This document shows positions 18,702 through 28,035 of a stretch of 64,000 nucleotides of DNA, one piece after another. The stretch covers positions 1 to 64,000 of the forward strand of contig NZ_PGVG01000037.1 in the NCBI RefSeq assembly GCF_002795245.1. The letters are read 5' to 3'. The translations under genes and the position numbers were made by a program. The notes beneath the pieces were generated by a model. The model was given only the letters and a program-made list of their open reading frames with translations. It did not search any database and was not told where the DNA came from. Position 1 is the stretch's first letter. Each line of letters starts with the position of its first letter. The stretch is from Bradyrhizobium forestalis. GTDB taxonomy: Bacteria > Pseudomonadota > Alphaproteobacteria > Rhizobiales > Xanthobacteraceae.

Positions 18702-20021
18702 TCATTCACTACTCTTGAGACCAGCCAGCGAATTCACACGGCGCTTCGCGCCATCAGCAATCGATATGGCCATCTTCTCCGGAAATCCTTTTGGAAGCGC
18801 ATTCAGGACCTGATCTGTGGCTTTTGCGGCTGTATCGCCGAGCTGCTGGATGACAGCCTTGACTGTTTTGTCGGATAGACCGCAGCTCTTAGCAGTCTGC
18901 ACGAAATGTCGGCCGAGAACCGTGTGGACGACGTAATGCCGGTCGCTACCGATCGCCATGGCCAGCTTCATTTGGTTTTGGCTGATCTGTCCAGCGTCCA
19001 GGCTCGGTTGGGTCGAAATGATGTCGTAAAGCGGGGCAAGATGAAAACGTCCGCCCGGCGCCAAATGAATGCTAAAATTCTTCGCATGGCCATCGGTGGC
19101 GGCAAGCAGCCAGAACACGATCTGCGCCTTGAAGAAAATGGCCCGGTCGTCCTCAGGCGTATCGCTGCCCTTGAGGAAATCCGAGATTTTGCGGATGCCA
19201 GGTCCGCCGTCGGATTCATACTTGCGCGCGGGCGGAACCGATAGTGCTTGGCAGCAGTCTTCCTGCGGCAGCCGCAACAGCCGGCCGTCGCGCGTCCAGG
19301 TGCGATCGAACCGCTCAACTGCGAGCACGCGGCGCCCGGCGAAATCGATGATGCTTGATTTGGCGACCGGCAAGCCGAGTGCGGCAACCAGCTCGAGGCA
19401 CAGATGCTCGTTTTCAACGCTGCTGGTCAGGTCGATTCCGTTCGGCAACTTCCCGATCTGCGGCTTGATGATGTGCGTAGTTGCGGTCGTGCCATGAGGA
19501 ACGTACCACTTGTCTTTCCAGTAAAGCAGCGCTGTCTTTTCCTGCACACCGGCCAGAGAAATACGGAAATCCTGGTCGGGGCCGATGCCGAGTGGATTGC
19601 TGGCAAGATTGCCGAGAATGGCTGCAATCTCCTGATCGCTGGCGGCACGGCCATCAATAGCGCCGGCGGCTCCGGGCGCGGCACCATCGGGCAGGAACTG
19701 CAGCGCACCAATGCAGTCGCGGCCGATGGCGGAGAGCAGGCTGTAAGCGTCGGGGCCGTCAGCATGCGCACGTTCAGCGACGCGTTGGCGAATGTCGTCA
19801 TTGTCGGGCAGAAGATTGTCAAAGACAGCGACGACTGGATCGCCAATATAACGATCCTCGCGCAGAGGCAGCGACACCGAAACAGGGATGGCATTTTCCC
19901 ACGCGAGCCACTGCCTGTCGTACTGGAAATCGATTGCGCCGCTGCTCTCGCGTCGCAGCCGGCCGACCAGCCGCGTGTTGAGGTAAACATTTAGCGGCGC
20001 CCGGGCAGGACGACGCGCCAT
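18702..20021 (-). CDS. hipA: HipA-type toxin kinase
   Basis: A 439-residue HipA-family Ser/Thr kinase. The N-terminal subdomain (residues 10-110) has the LNVYLNTRLVGRL and DNLLPDNDDIRQRVA patterns. The Gly-rich P-loop segment ISLAGVQEKTAL is near residue 155, and the catalytic loop ATDGHAKNFSIH with the LAPLYDI metal site is near residues 312-340. HipA toxins phosphorylate translation factors and cause dormancy. Gene order hipB-hipA with overlapping stop and start (TGATG) is the standard TA arrangement. A TTG one codon upstream is less likely as the start. Confidence 0.92.
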   Translation of the reverse strand: MARRPARAPLNVYLNTRLVGRLRRESSGAIDFQYDRQWLAWENAIPVSVSLPLREDRYIGDPVVAVFDNLLPDNDDIRQRVAERAHADGPDAYSLLSAIGRDCIGALQFLPDGAAPGAAGAIDGRAASDQEIAAILGNLASNPLGIGPDQDFRISLAGVQEKTALLYWKDKWYVPHGTTATTHIIKPQIGKLPNGIDLTSSVENEHLCLELVAALGLPVAKSSIIDFAGRRVLAVERFDRTWTRDGRLLRLPQEDCCQALSVPPARKYESDGGPGIRKISDFLKGSDTPEDDRAIFFKAQIVFWLLAATDGHAKNFSIHLAPGGRFHLAPLYDIISTQPSLDAGQISQNQMKLAMAIGSDRHYVVHTVLGRHFVQTAKSCGLSDKTVKAVIQQLGDTAAKATDQVLNALPKGFPEKMAISIADGAKRRVNSLAGLKSSE

Positions 20022-20275
20022 CAAAAGAGATCCTCAATCGCTTCAGCCGTTAATTTGGTGCGCGGCCGGATGACAAGCTCGAGGTCGAGCCCGGCCAGCG
20101 CATCCATCAGGATGCGCAGCTGCGTTGCAGGTTCGCCGGCCTCGAGCTTCGAGACTGTCGCTTGACGCGCATGCATCTTCTCACCCAGGTCACACTGGGT
20201 AAGCTTCTTCTGCCGCCGGAAGCGTCTGATTCCAGCGCCAACTTGTTGCGGGGTGCGGGCGATCGTATCCATCAA
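20021..20275 (-). CDS. hipB: HipB-type antitoxin, XRE family
   Basis: An 84-residue XRE-family helix-turn-helix protein (RRQKKLTQCDLGEKMHARQ, residues about 20-38) directly upstream of hipA. The HTH should bind the three palindromes just upstream of its own start and repress the operon, with the HipA complex strengthening repression. The tail after residue 65 (RPRTKLTAEAIEDLF) is the expected HipA-binding/degradation part. Confidence 0.9.
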   Translation of the reverse strand: MMDTIARTPQQVGAGIRRFRRQKKLTQCDLGEKMHARQATVSKLEAGEPATQLRILMDALAGLDLELVIRPRTKLTAEAIEDLF

Positions 20276-20282
20276 ATCACGA

Positions 20283-20350
20283 TACGCGAGTGCGTATATG
20301 ACGTCAATATGCGCTTTCGCGTATATTTACATTTAATACGCGATTGCGTA
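20283..20350 (-). promoter_or_regulatory. Triple palindromic operator of hipBA
   Basis: Three copies of a 14-bp palindrome of the form TACGC-N4-GCGTA occur at 20283-20296, 20310-20323 (one end changed, TGCGC) and 20337-20350. Their starts are exactly 27 bp apart, so roughly on one DNA face with cooperative spacing. The first lies 8 bp upstream of the hipB start. They are best read as HipB binding sites. Confidence 0.8.
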
Positions 20351-20400
20351 TGAATGGGAGAGCATGGACCCGGTCGATGATGGAAAAATGCTTCACAGAT

Positions 20401-20433
20401 GTTTGTTAACGTTTTGGCGAAGCGGTAACAAAC
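20401..20433. repeat. Inverted repeat in the hipB-jetA intergenic region
   Basis: GTTTGTTA (20401-20408) is followed after 17 bases by its reverse complement TAACAAAC (20426-20433). It could be an operator or a weak hairpin. The rest of the 336-bp gap between the hip operator and jetA shows no gene. Confidence 0.4.
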
Positions 20434-20686
20434 GGTTGTATCTCTCGCGCCAGCAACTCCTTGTATCGGAAGAGTTATACAATTCAATGCCTTGAGGCCG
20501 GCTTGTTCCGTATCTAAAGACCGGACACAAACTCCGATCCGACTTTTGGAGCCTCGACAGCGATTGAGCTGGAAAGCTATATTAGAACATACTAAGAACG
20601 AATCGATCTTCCGGTTGTATCTTCAAGACCCACTCTCAATAACAATGTTGTCGGGCACATCATGCGTTTAGCGTCGCCATCTCAGC

Positions 20687-22243
20687 ATGAAGTCGGGCCC
20701 AGGAGCCGCGTCATTGACCTTGTTCCGCCATTTGCATGACGACGCGTTTTTGGCCTTCTCGCGCGATCACAAGCACCTGTACGCGGCCTGTCTGCTCGAT
20801 CTGCACGAACACTTCTTTTCAGGCGCACCGTCGTTTCCGACCCCGCAGCAGGTCGTCCATGCCATCTACGATGTCATGCGCGCCAACCCCGCCCTCTGGA
20901 ACGAGGGCGATGATTTCGGCAGCCTTCCGGAATTGATCTCCGCGGGACGCCGCCGGATCCGCAAGGCCGACGTCGCGCTCGCTTCCGAGAAGGGCGACAA
21001 GGCGCTCGGTCTTGCCCGACAACTGTACGCTAGGCTGCTCGCCTGGGGATGGCTCGAAGAGGAGGAATACGGGCTTCGCGTTACCGTGGACATGGCTATG
21101 GGACCGCTGCTCGTGATCCAGCGGCTCGCGAGCCTCAACAAGGATCTCTCGCAGCGATTCGGCGGCTTGATCGTGCAAATCCGCCTCAACCTGGAGGCCG
21201 TTGAAAAACTGAGGCCCGAGATCACCGACCGCAAGCAGCGCGAAGCCGCGCTCGCCGTCCGCGAGGCGCGCAATCAGGCCGATCAGTTCACTAAGAGCCT
21301 GCGGGCCATTCTCGCCGACCTGAAGCGCGTCCGGCGGACCGTCATGGAGTCGAAAACAGTCGCTACCCGGCTGGAAGCCTTTTTCGAGGAGTTCGTCGAC
21401 CAGCTCCTGCTGAAGGATTTCGAGTCCATCCTCACCGTCAACCATCCGTACCGCTTCCGCGACGCCATCGTCGATCTCGCGCGGAGGATCTCCTACACCC
21501 CGCAAACCATGCAGGTCCTCGCAGAGGAGTACACAGCTTCCAGCATGGCAGCCGATATCGAGGACGGTCGAATGGCCGCGGCCGACGACCTGCTGGCCAT
21601 CGAAAGCATCTTCGATCAGATCGGGGAGATGTTCGATAGGATCGAGGCCTTCCGCAGGCAGCTCGAAGCCCGGGTCCGCAACACCATTAAGTACGCCGAG
21701 CGGGGCGGGCAGGGACTGGTCGGCCGGGCCGGCGACCTGGTACGGCGCCTGGATGCCCTACTGCGGGACGGCAGACACCACAAGGCAACTATCGAATGGA
21801 GCATCGAGCCGCTGTGGTCCCCCTGGTCGGAGCACCATCAGGCGCCGGCCAGGCAGCCGCGCCGTCCCGTCGAAGCAAGGGAGCTCGCCGAGCCGCCATC
21901 GGACCCGCTGTACGAACTGCGCAAGAAGCTCCGCCTCGAGTACATCGCTCGAATCGCGCCCCGGCCCGAGGATGTCAGACGATTCCTCGAGGGCCAGGTG
22001 CCGCCCTTCGCGACCAGGGAAGCCCGCTTCATGGAAATCGAGACCGTGGACGACTTTCTCGCCTTCGATTGCGCCCGCCGATATGCGTTGACAGGCGAGG
22101 TTCCGGCGCAGGTCGCGGCCGGGTTCGATCTTGAGCCGCGCCCAGACACGCCGCCCCACGACAGCCAATGGCTTCGGTGCGCGAACTTCGTGGTCAGGCG
22201 ATCCGGCCACTTCCGGAAAGCAGAGGCAGCCCGTGCTCAGTGA
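20687..22243 (+). CDS. jetA: Wadjet protein JetA (MksF/kleisin-like)
   Basis: A 518-residue protein at the head of a four-gene Wadjet operon. It is helical, begins with a winged-helix-like segment (LFRHLHDDAFLAF) and has coiled-coil stretches (about 150-240) of the MukF/kleisin type. JetA bridges the two SMC heads. Wadjet systems recognise and cut small circular DNA such as plasmids by loop extrusion. The assignment rests on gene order, size and clear JetB-JetC-JetD neighbours. The end overlaps jetB. Confidence 0.85.
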   Translation: MKSGPGAASLTLFRHLHDDAFLAFSRDHKHLYAACLLDLHEHFFSGAPSFPTPQQVVHAIYDVMRANPALWNEGDDFGSLPELISAGRRRIRKADVALASEKGDKALGLARQLYARLLAWGWLEEEEYGLRVTVDMAMGPLLVIQRLASLNKDLSQRFGGLIVQIRLNLEAVEKLRPEITDRKQREAALAVREARNQADQFTKSLRAILADLKRVRRTVMESKTVATRLEAFFEEFVDQLLLKDFESILTVNHPYRFRDAIVDLARRISYTPQTMQVLAEEYTASSMAADIEDGRMAAADDLLAIESIFDQIGEMFDRIEAFRRQLEARVRNTIKYAERGGQGLVGRAGDLVRRLDALLRDGRHHKATIEWSIEPLWSPWSEHHQAPARQPRRPVEARELAEPPSDPLYELRKKLRLEYIARIAPRPEDVRRFLEGQVPPFATREARFMEIETVDDFLAFDCARRYALTGEVPAQVAAGFDLEPRPDTPPHDSQWLRCANFVVRRSGHFRKAEAARAQ

Positions 22244-22871
22244 GTTCGAAAACATCGAGCGATCCTTCGGCGCGGAAAAGGCAGCTGACCTCCGCAAAGC
22301 GCTGCACTTCCTGCTACGGCGGCAGTTCGTGTTCGCGGGAGATCCCCGGACTGGGACAGTCTACAACATGATCATGGATGGCCGCTTCCGCGACGTGGTC
22401 GACGGCTTCTTCGATAGTTGCGGATACCGCGTCCATCGCGATCCGGAAGCGCAATGGGCGGGCATCGTCGCCATGGACGAGGATGTGCCGCTACCCCGGA
22501 TGAAGCTCGACGAAACCATCGTCATGCTGGTGCTGGCGGCGTACTGGCAGCAAGAGGTGAACGTCGGAGCGGTCGAGGACCGGGCCGTCGTTGTCGCCAC
22601 CTTGAACGACCTGTTCGATCGCTACCGTGAGATGGCGCAACATGGCGGCGGAGGCGCGATCTCGGCCGCCCGTTTCCGTGACGTCCTGCGCGAGGCGGCC
22701 CAGCGCAACCTGGTTGAGATCGGGGACTTCGACGACGAGCAGCAGGACTGCGAGATCAGGATCCGCCCGATGATCAAGCTGATCAGTGGCGGCGATGCCC
22801 TCCAACGGCTTGAGCGCTACGTCCGTAGCGAGGAGGCGCGGGTTCCGCAGCCCGCAGGAGACGAGGCATGA
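22233..22871 (+). CDS. jetB: Wadjet protein JetB (MksE-like)
   Basis: A 212-residue protein. I chose the GTG at 22233 (MLSEFENIERSFG) because homologues begin there; an open frame extends back to 22131 but inside jetA. It has two winged-helix parts: KALHFLLRRQFVFAGD (residues 20-36) and a C-terminal part ending in MIKLISGGDALQRLERY. JetB/MksE dimerises on the kleisin JetA. It overlaps jetA by 11 bases and jetC by four (ATGA). Confidence 0.85.
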   Translation: MLSEFENIERSFGAEKAADLRKALHFLLRRQFVFAGDPRTGTVYNMIMDGRFRDVVDGFFDSCGYRVHRDPEAQWAGIVAMDEDVPLPRMKLDETIVMLVLAAYWQQEVNVGAVEDRAVVVATLNDLFDRYREMAQHGGGGAISAARFRDVLREAAQRNLVEIGDFDDEQQDCEIRIRPMIKLISGGDALQRLERYVRSEEARVPQPAGDEA

Positions 22872-25800
22872 TGGAGCTGCGACACCTCACGATGGTGAAC
22901 TGGCACCTGTTCGACATCGCCGACATCGACGTGACAGGACACGTCGGGGTCCTGGGCGAGAACCGGTCCGGCAAATCGACAATCCTCGACATGGCACAGG
23001 TCGTTCTCACCGGCGGAAGCCGGCGGTTCTTGCGCCTGAACGCGGTCGCCGGCGACAGCGGAAAATCGCGCAGCGGCTCGAAGCGCAGCGTCGTCGATTA
23101 CTGCCTTGGGACGCTCGGCGAAGACCAGCGCAGGCGCGACGAGGCGCGCACCTACGTGGCGCTAGCGTTCGAGGACAAGGAAGGCGATCGACCGCCGGTC
23201 ACGATCGGCATGGCGCTTGAGGCGCGCAAGTCCGACAGCAGGGAGACCGTGCTGGCACTGTTCGTCGCCGTCGGGACCGTTTTGAGCTCCAGGGACTTCA
23301 TCGAGCAGCGAGGAAAGTCGCAATTCCCGGCGCCTTGGGAGGACGTGCGCGCCCGGATCGTCGCGGCGGTCGGCGAAGGCAACTTCGTCAATCATCGCGA
23401 CCGGGCGAGCGACTATGTCCGCGAGTACATGCGCCATCTTCTGCCGCATTCGCCCTATGGCGAGCAGAACGCCAGCGCCCTTCAGAAATCAATCGTCAAC
23501 GCGATGACGCTCGACCACAACCAGACGGCCACGCAGTTCGTGCGGAACTACATCCTCGAAGACAGCCCGATCGGCATCAAGGAGCTGCGCGAGTCGATCC
23601 AGACATACCGCAACATCAGCGAAACCATCAGAAAGATGCGCCTCAGGCTCGAAGCCCTGAGGGCGCTTCGGGTCGTCCTCGGCACTCTTGAAGAAGCGCT
23701 CGAGACCAAGTTCAGGGAGGAGTGGATCGCAAAACGCGCGACTTGGCTTGCGGCGCGCGCGATAAACCTGGACTTCAAGACCAAGCGGCGTACCGAGATG
23801 GCGCGCCGGGACGCCGCAGCAAAAGAACTCGATTTCATCGACGACGACGTCAAGGCCATCGATAACGAGATCGAGCGCCTCACGGCCGCGATCGCCGAGC
23901 ACGATGCCAAGACCGGCAGAAAGTCCCTGCAGCAGACCGCCGATGCGGCCGGGCAGGCGGCGCACCGCGCCTCGGCGGACTTCAAGGCTCGTATGGAGAA
24001 CATCCGCCGCCTGGAGCCGCTCCGCGCGATGTGCGTGGACGGTTTCGAGGACTTCGTTCCTGCCCTTGAGCGTCTTCTGACCGCCACCGCCGGGGCCGAC
24101 ATCGGGCGCGTCTCCGACGAGCTCTCCGCGGCCGAGAAGTCCTTCGCGGCAAGCGGCCAGGAATGGCTGCCGAAGATCGACGAAGCGCGTCAAAGGATCA
24201 TCGCGGAGCTTTCCGGGCTCCGAGGCCGCCGCGACGAGGTGCTCGAACGGATTCGACAGCACGCCGCCGGAGGGGCTCGGGCCTATCTCGGCGATGACAC
24301 TGAGCTCCTCTGCCGCAGGCTGCGGCAGAGCGGAATGGTCCCGCGCGTGCTCTGCGAGATCATCGAAGTCGCCGAACCCGAGTGGGTGGGAGCCGCCGAG
24401 GCGCTCCTCGGCCGCGACCGAGAAGCCGTGTTCGTGGACAGAGGAGATATCAGCGCCGCCACGTCGATCTTCAAGGAAGGTCGCCGCGAGTTTCGCCATG
24501 CATCGCTAGTGAGCCTAAACAAGCTCGAGCAGTTCAGGGCCAAGCCGGAGCGCGGTACTTTCCCCTCGATCTTCCGGAGCCAGGATCCGGACGCGATGGC
24601 CTTCATCATGCGCCGCTACGGCACGGTCCGCCTCGCGGATACGCTCGACCAGTTCAACAGGCCGGGGCGGGCTATCATGAAGGACGGCCTCTACGACGAC
24701 GGACTCGTAAGGACCCATCGCTGGATCGAAACCTCGCAGCACAAGATTGGAAAGGCGGCCCAGGCGAACGCCCTGCGCTCCCTGCAGGATCAGGCCGAGG
24801 AACTGGATCGGCTCCAAACGGAAAAGAGCAAGGAGGCCCAGGCGGCAGAGCAGGCCTTTACCGCTCTGAAGAACATCTGCGAGGAGCGTGACGATCTGAA
24901 GGCTAGCGCCGCTGCCTTCGCAGCCGCGCAGACCGAGATCGCCGAAGCCCAGGCGAGGCTCGAAGCGCTTGACGGGGCGGGCGACGGCGGACTTCGCGAC
25001 AAGAAACGAGCGCAGCAGAAGCTGAAGGAGAAGAGGCTCGACGAGCGAAAGATCCAGCAGAAGGCGTTCGGCGAGCATGACGGTGAGGTCAGATCGGCAG
25101 AGAGGAGGCTCGGAGAGGGCGAAAACGTACCCGGCTCCGAGCTTAACCTGCGGGTCGCCCGGTCGATCTATCGCAAGACCTTCCCGCTCTACTCCGCCGC
25201 AAAGGGTAGGATCGTGTACCGCGAGCGCCTCAATGCCGCAGCTCAAAAGGGCTTCGCGGAGAAACACCGCGCCATCGCGGACAGGGCACTAAAGGATGCG
25301 GACGCCTCCGACGCAGAGCGCGCCCGCATCGAGCGGCGGGTCCGCGAGCTCCTCTACGATTACTTCGACCAATTCGGGATGAGCTCGCAAGTCGGCGCGG
25401 AGAGCGAGCCGCTGAGAGAGGTAAAGCCCTGGATGGAGCAGCTCATCGCGGATATCGAATCCAACGAGCTGCGCCAGTACGAACGGCAGGCTCGGGAAGC
25501 GGCGGAAAAGGCCTCCACCCTGCTGCGCGGCGAGTTCATCAACGCGCTCACGGCCCGGATCGGCAAGATGGAGCGGGAGCTGCAATCGTTGAACCGCAGT
25601 CTCTACGCACATCCCTTCCACAACGAGCGTTATTCATTCCACCGCACCCAGGTCGTGGAGTTCCAGCCCATCCTGAAGATCATTGAGATCGCCAAGACGT
25701 CGCCGGAGGCGCTCGACATGTTGTTCCGGGGCGACGTGCCCGACGACTTTCCGCACAAGGATACGATCGTCGCACTCGAGGCGCTGCTTGAGGACTCCGA

Positions 25801-26302
25801 CAAGGATTTCACCCAGTTCGAGGACTACCGGAATTTTTACACCTTCGAGATTCACATGGAGGATGTCGCCACCGGCCGCTCGACGCGCTGGGAGCAGCGG
25901 CGCGGGACCGGGTCTGGCGCCGAACAGCAGGTGCCTATCTACGTCGCCATCGGCGCTTCGCTGGCCGCCGTCTACGGCAGCGCGGAGCGTCGTGCCGGCA
26001 AGCCCGCCGGTTTCGCCCTGGCCATGTTCGACGAGGCCTTCTCCAAGATGGACGGCAAGAACCAGCGGCAGATGATGAGCTTTTACAAAAACCTGGGGCT
26101 CCAGTTCGTGATCGCGGCGCCGTTCGAGAAGCGGGTCGCCGTGCTCGAGCACATGGACACCATCGTAGAGGTGGACCGGATCGGCGAACAGTCCAGGGCG
26201 ACCGTGGTGGAACTGAAAGAGAAGGCCAAGCGCGAACTGATGGCCATCGATCCGGACCTGATGTCCGAAGATGAGCTCGCCACTCGTCTGGCCGCCGAGT
26301 AG
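22868..26302 (+). CDS. jetC: Wadjet SMC ATPase JetC (MksB-like)
   Basis: A 1144-residue MukB/MksB-type SMC. The N-terminal head has Walker A GENRSGKST near residue 37. Two long coiled-coil arms flank a central hinge-like part (about 480-640, with IIEVAEPEWVGAAEALLG). The C-terminal head contains GTGSGAEQQVPIYVAIGASLA (signature, near 1012) and Walker B FALAMFDEAFSKMD (near 1050). The protein extrudes DNA loops using ATP. Both heads are complete. Confidence 0.92.
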   Translation: MMELRHLTMVNWHLFDIADIDVTGHVGVLGENRSGKSTILDMAQVVLTGGSRRFLRLNAVAGDSGKSRSGSKRSVVDYCLGTLGEDQRRRDEARTYVALAFEDKEGDRPPVTIGMALEARKSDSRETVLALFVAVGTVLSSRDFIEQRGKSQFPAPWEDVRARIVAAVGEGNFVNHRDRASDYVREYMRHLLPHSPYGEQNASALQKSIVNAMTLDHNQTATQFVRNYILEDSPIGIKELRESIQTYRNISETIRKMRLRLEALRALRVVLGTLEEALETKFREEWIAKRATWLAARAINLDFKTKRRTEMARRDAAAKELDFIDDDVKAIDNEIERLTAAIAEHDAKTGRKSLQQTADAAGQAAHRASADFKARMENIRRLEPLRAMCVDGFEDFVPALERLLTATAGADIGRVSDELSAAEKSFAASGQEWLPKIDEARQRIIAELSGLRGRRDEVLERIRQHAAGGARAYLGDDTELLCRRLRQSGMVPRVLCEIIEVAEPEWVGAAEALLGRDREAVFVDRGDISAATSIFKEGRREFRHASLVSLNKLEQFRAKPERGTFPSIFRSQDPDAMAFIMRRYGTVRLADTLDQFNRPGRAIMKDGLYDDGLVRTHRWIETSQHKIGKAAQANALRSLQDQAEELDRLQTEKSKEAQAAEQAFTALKNICEERDDLKASAAAFAAAQTEIAEAQARLEALDGAGDGGLRDKKRAQQKLKEKRLDERKIQQKAFGEHDGEVRSAERRLGEGENVPGSELNLRVARSIYRKTFPLYSAAKGRIVYRERLNAAAQKGFAEKHRAIADRALKDADASDAERARIERRVRELLYDYFDQFGMSSQVGAESEPLREVKPWMEQLIADIESNELRQYERQAREAAEKASTLLRGEFINALTARIGKMERELQSLNRSLYAHPFHNERYSFHRTQVVEFQPILKIIEIAKTSPEALDMLFRGDVPDDFPHKDTIVALEALLEDSDKDFTQFEDYRNFYTFEIHMEDVATGRSTRWEQRRGTGSGAEQQVPIYVAIGASLAAVYGSAERRAGKPAGFALAMFDEAFSKMDGKNQRQMMSFYKNLGLQFVIAAPFEKRVAVLEHMDTIVEVDRIGEQSRATVVELKEKAKRELMAIDPDLMSEDELATRLAAE

Positions 26303-26304
26303 CC

Positions 26305-27474
26305 ATGGCGCGACGTTTCACGGACGCGATCGGCCTGCTTAACGACCTGCTCGATCGCTTCGAGGCCGGGGCCGCAAGTCCGATCGCCCACCCGGACTAT
26401 GTTGCTTTCTCGTCGGTTGTCGCGGCGGACGCTTTCCTGAAGCAGATCAGGAAAGCCGAAAGTGCCGGCGCGGTGTCCATTGGCTGGGGGCGCGGCGCCA
26501 AGCGAGACCAAGTGGCACACGTGCGGTTGGCCTCGGCGGAGATCTTATACCCACATCTCGGCCGTACCCCGGCGTCACGCATCGCGGAGGACGCCGCCGC
26601 GCGGCTATTAGCCGGAGTGGCGCTGCACGACTCCCTGAAGAACAGCGGCTCTCAAATCGCAGAGGTGTGGGCGCGGGGTAAGACGTGGCACGGATTCGGT
26701 TCGTCCGACGTGGACACGCTGCGCCACGCATTCGTTCTCGCGCAGGCGATCCTCGATAACAAGCATCTGGACGTCGACTACAAAACTTTCTCGCGACGTA
26801 CGGTAGGGCACAGCAAGATACTCGAGCGCATCGAGGGTGCCGTGGTCCGGCTTTTGAGCGGCATAATGGACTTTCCGCCTGGCGCCCGCCCCCGCGAGGC
26901 ACTGCGAGCGATCGGACTGGAGCGCTTCGCCCCGCCGCTGCTGATCGCGGGCAAGATCGACCTCGATGGAGCCGACCTATCCGGTATCTCTCCGCATTAT
27001 CTCGGGATCAGTCCCAAGGAAGCAGATTGCATTCGATTCCGGGAGGCGCCGGCCTACGTTCTGACGATCGAAAACTTCGCAAGCTTCAACCGGCACATCG
27101 CCGAGGCGGACCCCGGCCGATTAGGAACGACCATGTATGTCGGCGGGTACCCCTCGCTTGCCACGCAGCAGGCGCTGCGGACGATCGCAGGATTGGTATC
27201 CGAACAGACGCCGATCTTTCATTGGTCGGACATCGATCCGGACGGCACCTGGATCTTCCACACCATCGAGCGCGCCGTCGATCGACCGATCCGTCCCCAC
27301 CTCATGAGCGTCGAAGTTGCCGAGCGCTTGGGGCAAGTGCCGTTCAAAAAATCGGCACCCGCTCGGTGTCCACCGGCCTCCGGTATCGCGGCTCTGGCAG
27401 CGTATCTGGCGGAAGATGGAGCCAAGACGCTCGAGCAGGAAGAACTCGATCCAGTCCTGCCAGAGCTTCATTAG
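26305..27474 (+). CDS. jetD: Wadjet nuclease JetD (Toprim, MksG-like)
   Basis: A 389-residue protein two bases after jetC. The N-terminal half is helical with a winged-helix-like segment. The C-terminal half is a Toprim fold related to topoisomerase VI: the conserved Glu in VLTIENFASFNRH near residue 255, and the DxD in HWSDIDPDGTWIF near 311. JetD cuts the DNA after loop extrusion stalls. All metal ligands visible in the motif are kept, so the Wadjet system looks intact. Confidence 0.92.
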   Translation: MARRFTDAIGLLNDLLDRFEAGAASPIAHPDYVAFSSVVAADAFLKQIRKAESAGAVSIGWGRGAKRDQVAHVRLASAEILYPHLGRTPASRIAEDAAARLLAGVALHDSLKNSGSQIAEVWARGKTWHGFGSSDVDTLRHAFVLAQAILDNKHLDVDYKTFSRRTVGHSKILERIEGAVVRLLSGIMDFPPGARPREALRAIGLERFAPPLLIAGKIDLDGADLSGISPHYLGISPKEADCIRFREAPAYVLTIENFASFNRHIAEADPGRLGTTMYVGGYPSLATQQALRTIAGLVSEQTPIFHWSDIDPDGTWIFHTIERAVDRPIRPHLMSVEVAERLGQVPFKKSAPARCPPASGIAALAAYLAEDGAKTLEQEELDPVLPELH

Positions 27475-27477
27475 AAA

Positions 27478-27954
27478 ATGCCCGCGGATGAACGCGGTGT
27501 CGATCCGGATGGCTGGGACAACTTCCATCATGAGCCGCCAGTAGCTGCGCAGCTCTATTCTTATGTCCCGGACCAGCAATCGATCTTCGACAACCTCGCG
27601 CAACGACTTTTCAAGACCGTTCTCATGTGCCGAATCGGCAGAGGGGTCTCGTACTGCGAAGGCGTGTCACCCGGCGGTAGGGGGTACTACGACGCAATAC
27701 TATCGCTTGCGGGCGACAGGTTCGCAGCGCATGTGATGGTAGCGTTGTCGGACTTTGAGGTTCGCGCGCAGCTTGGCAGGACACTGTGCCGCGCGCATGC
27801 AAAAACTGCGCTTACCCTAGTGAGGGCAACAGTGATCAATCAACGCCTGCAAGAATGCCTCGATTACTTGATTGCAAACATCGAGGCCAACCCCGGATGT
27901 GCCCATGGCTCCGAATTCAAAAAGTTGTCGGCTGGTCACATTAATTGGAACTAA
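27478..27954 (+). CDS. Hypothetical protein directly after jetD
   Basis: A 158-residue ORF starting three bases after the jetD stop. It contains two to three predicted helices in the second half (VMVALSDFEVRAQLG, TALTLVRATVINQRLQECLDYLIANI) and no domain I recognise. The tight spacing suggests it is transcribed with Wadjet, which is usually a four-gene operon. It may be an accessory gene or a chance frame. Confidence 0.45.
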   Translation: MPADERGVDPDGWDNFHHEPPVAAQLYSYVPDQQSIFDNLAQRLFKTVLMCRIGRGVSYCEGVSPGGRGYYDAILSLAGDRFAAHVMVALSDFEVRAQLGRTLCRAHAKTALTLVRATVINQRLQECLDYLIANIEANPGCAHGSEFKKLSAGHINWN

Positions 27955-28035
27955 CGTTTGCGCGCGGCGGCTTCTTAATCCGCTCTGGCGCTTAGGAATA
28001 TCACTGCCATCTTGGTCGTGTTGGCCGGAACGTGG

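Noticed and set aside
20819..21505. Long antisense frames within jetA, yhaN and other GC-rich genes
   Set aside because: They mirror codon positions of well-supported genes on the other strand and have no domains.
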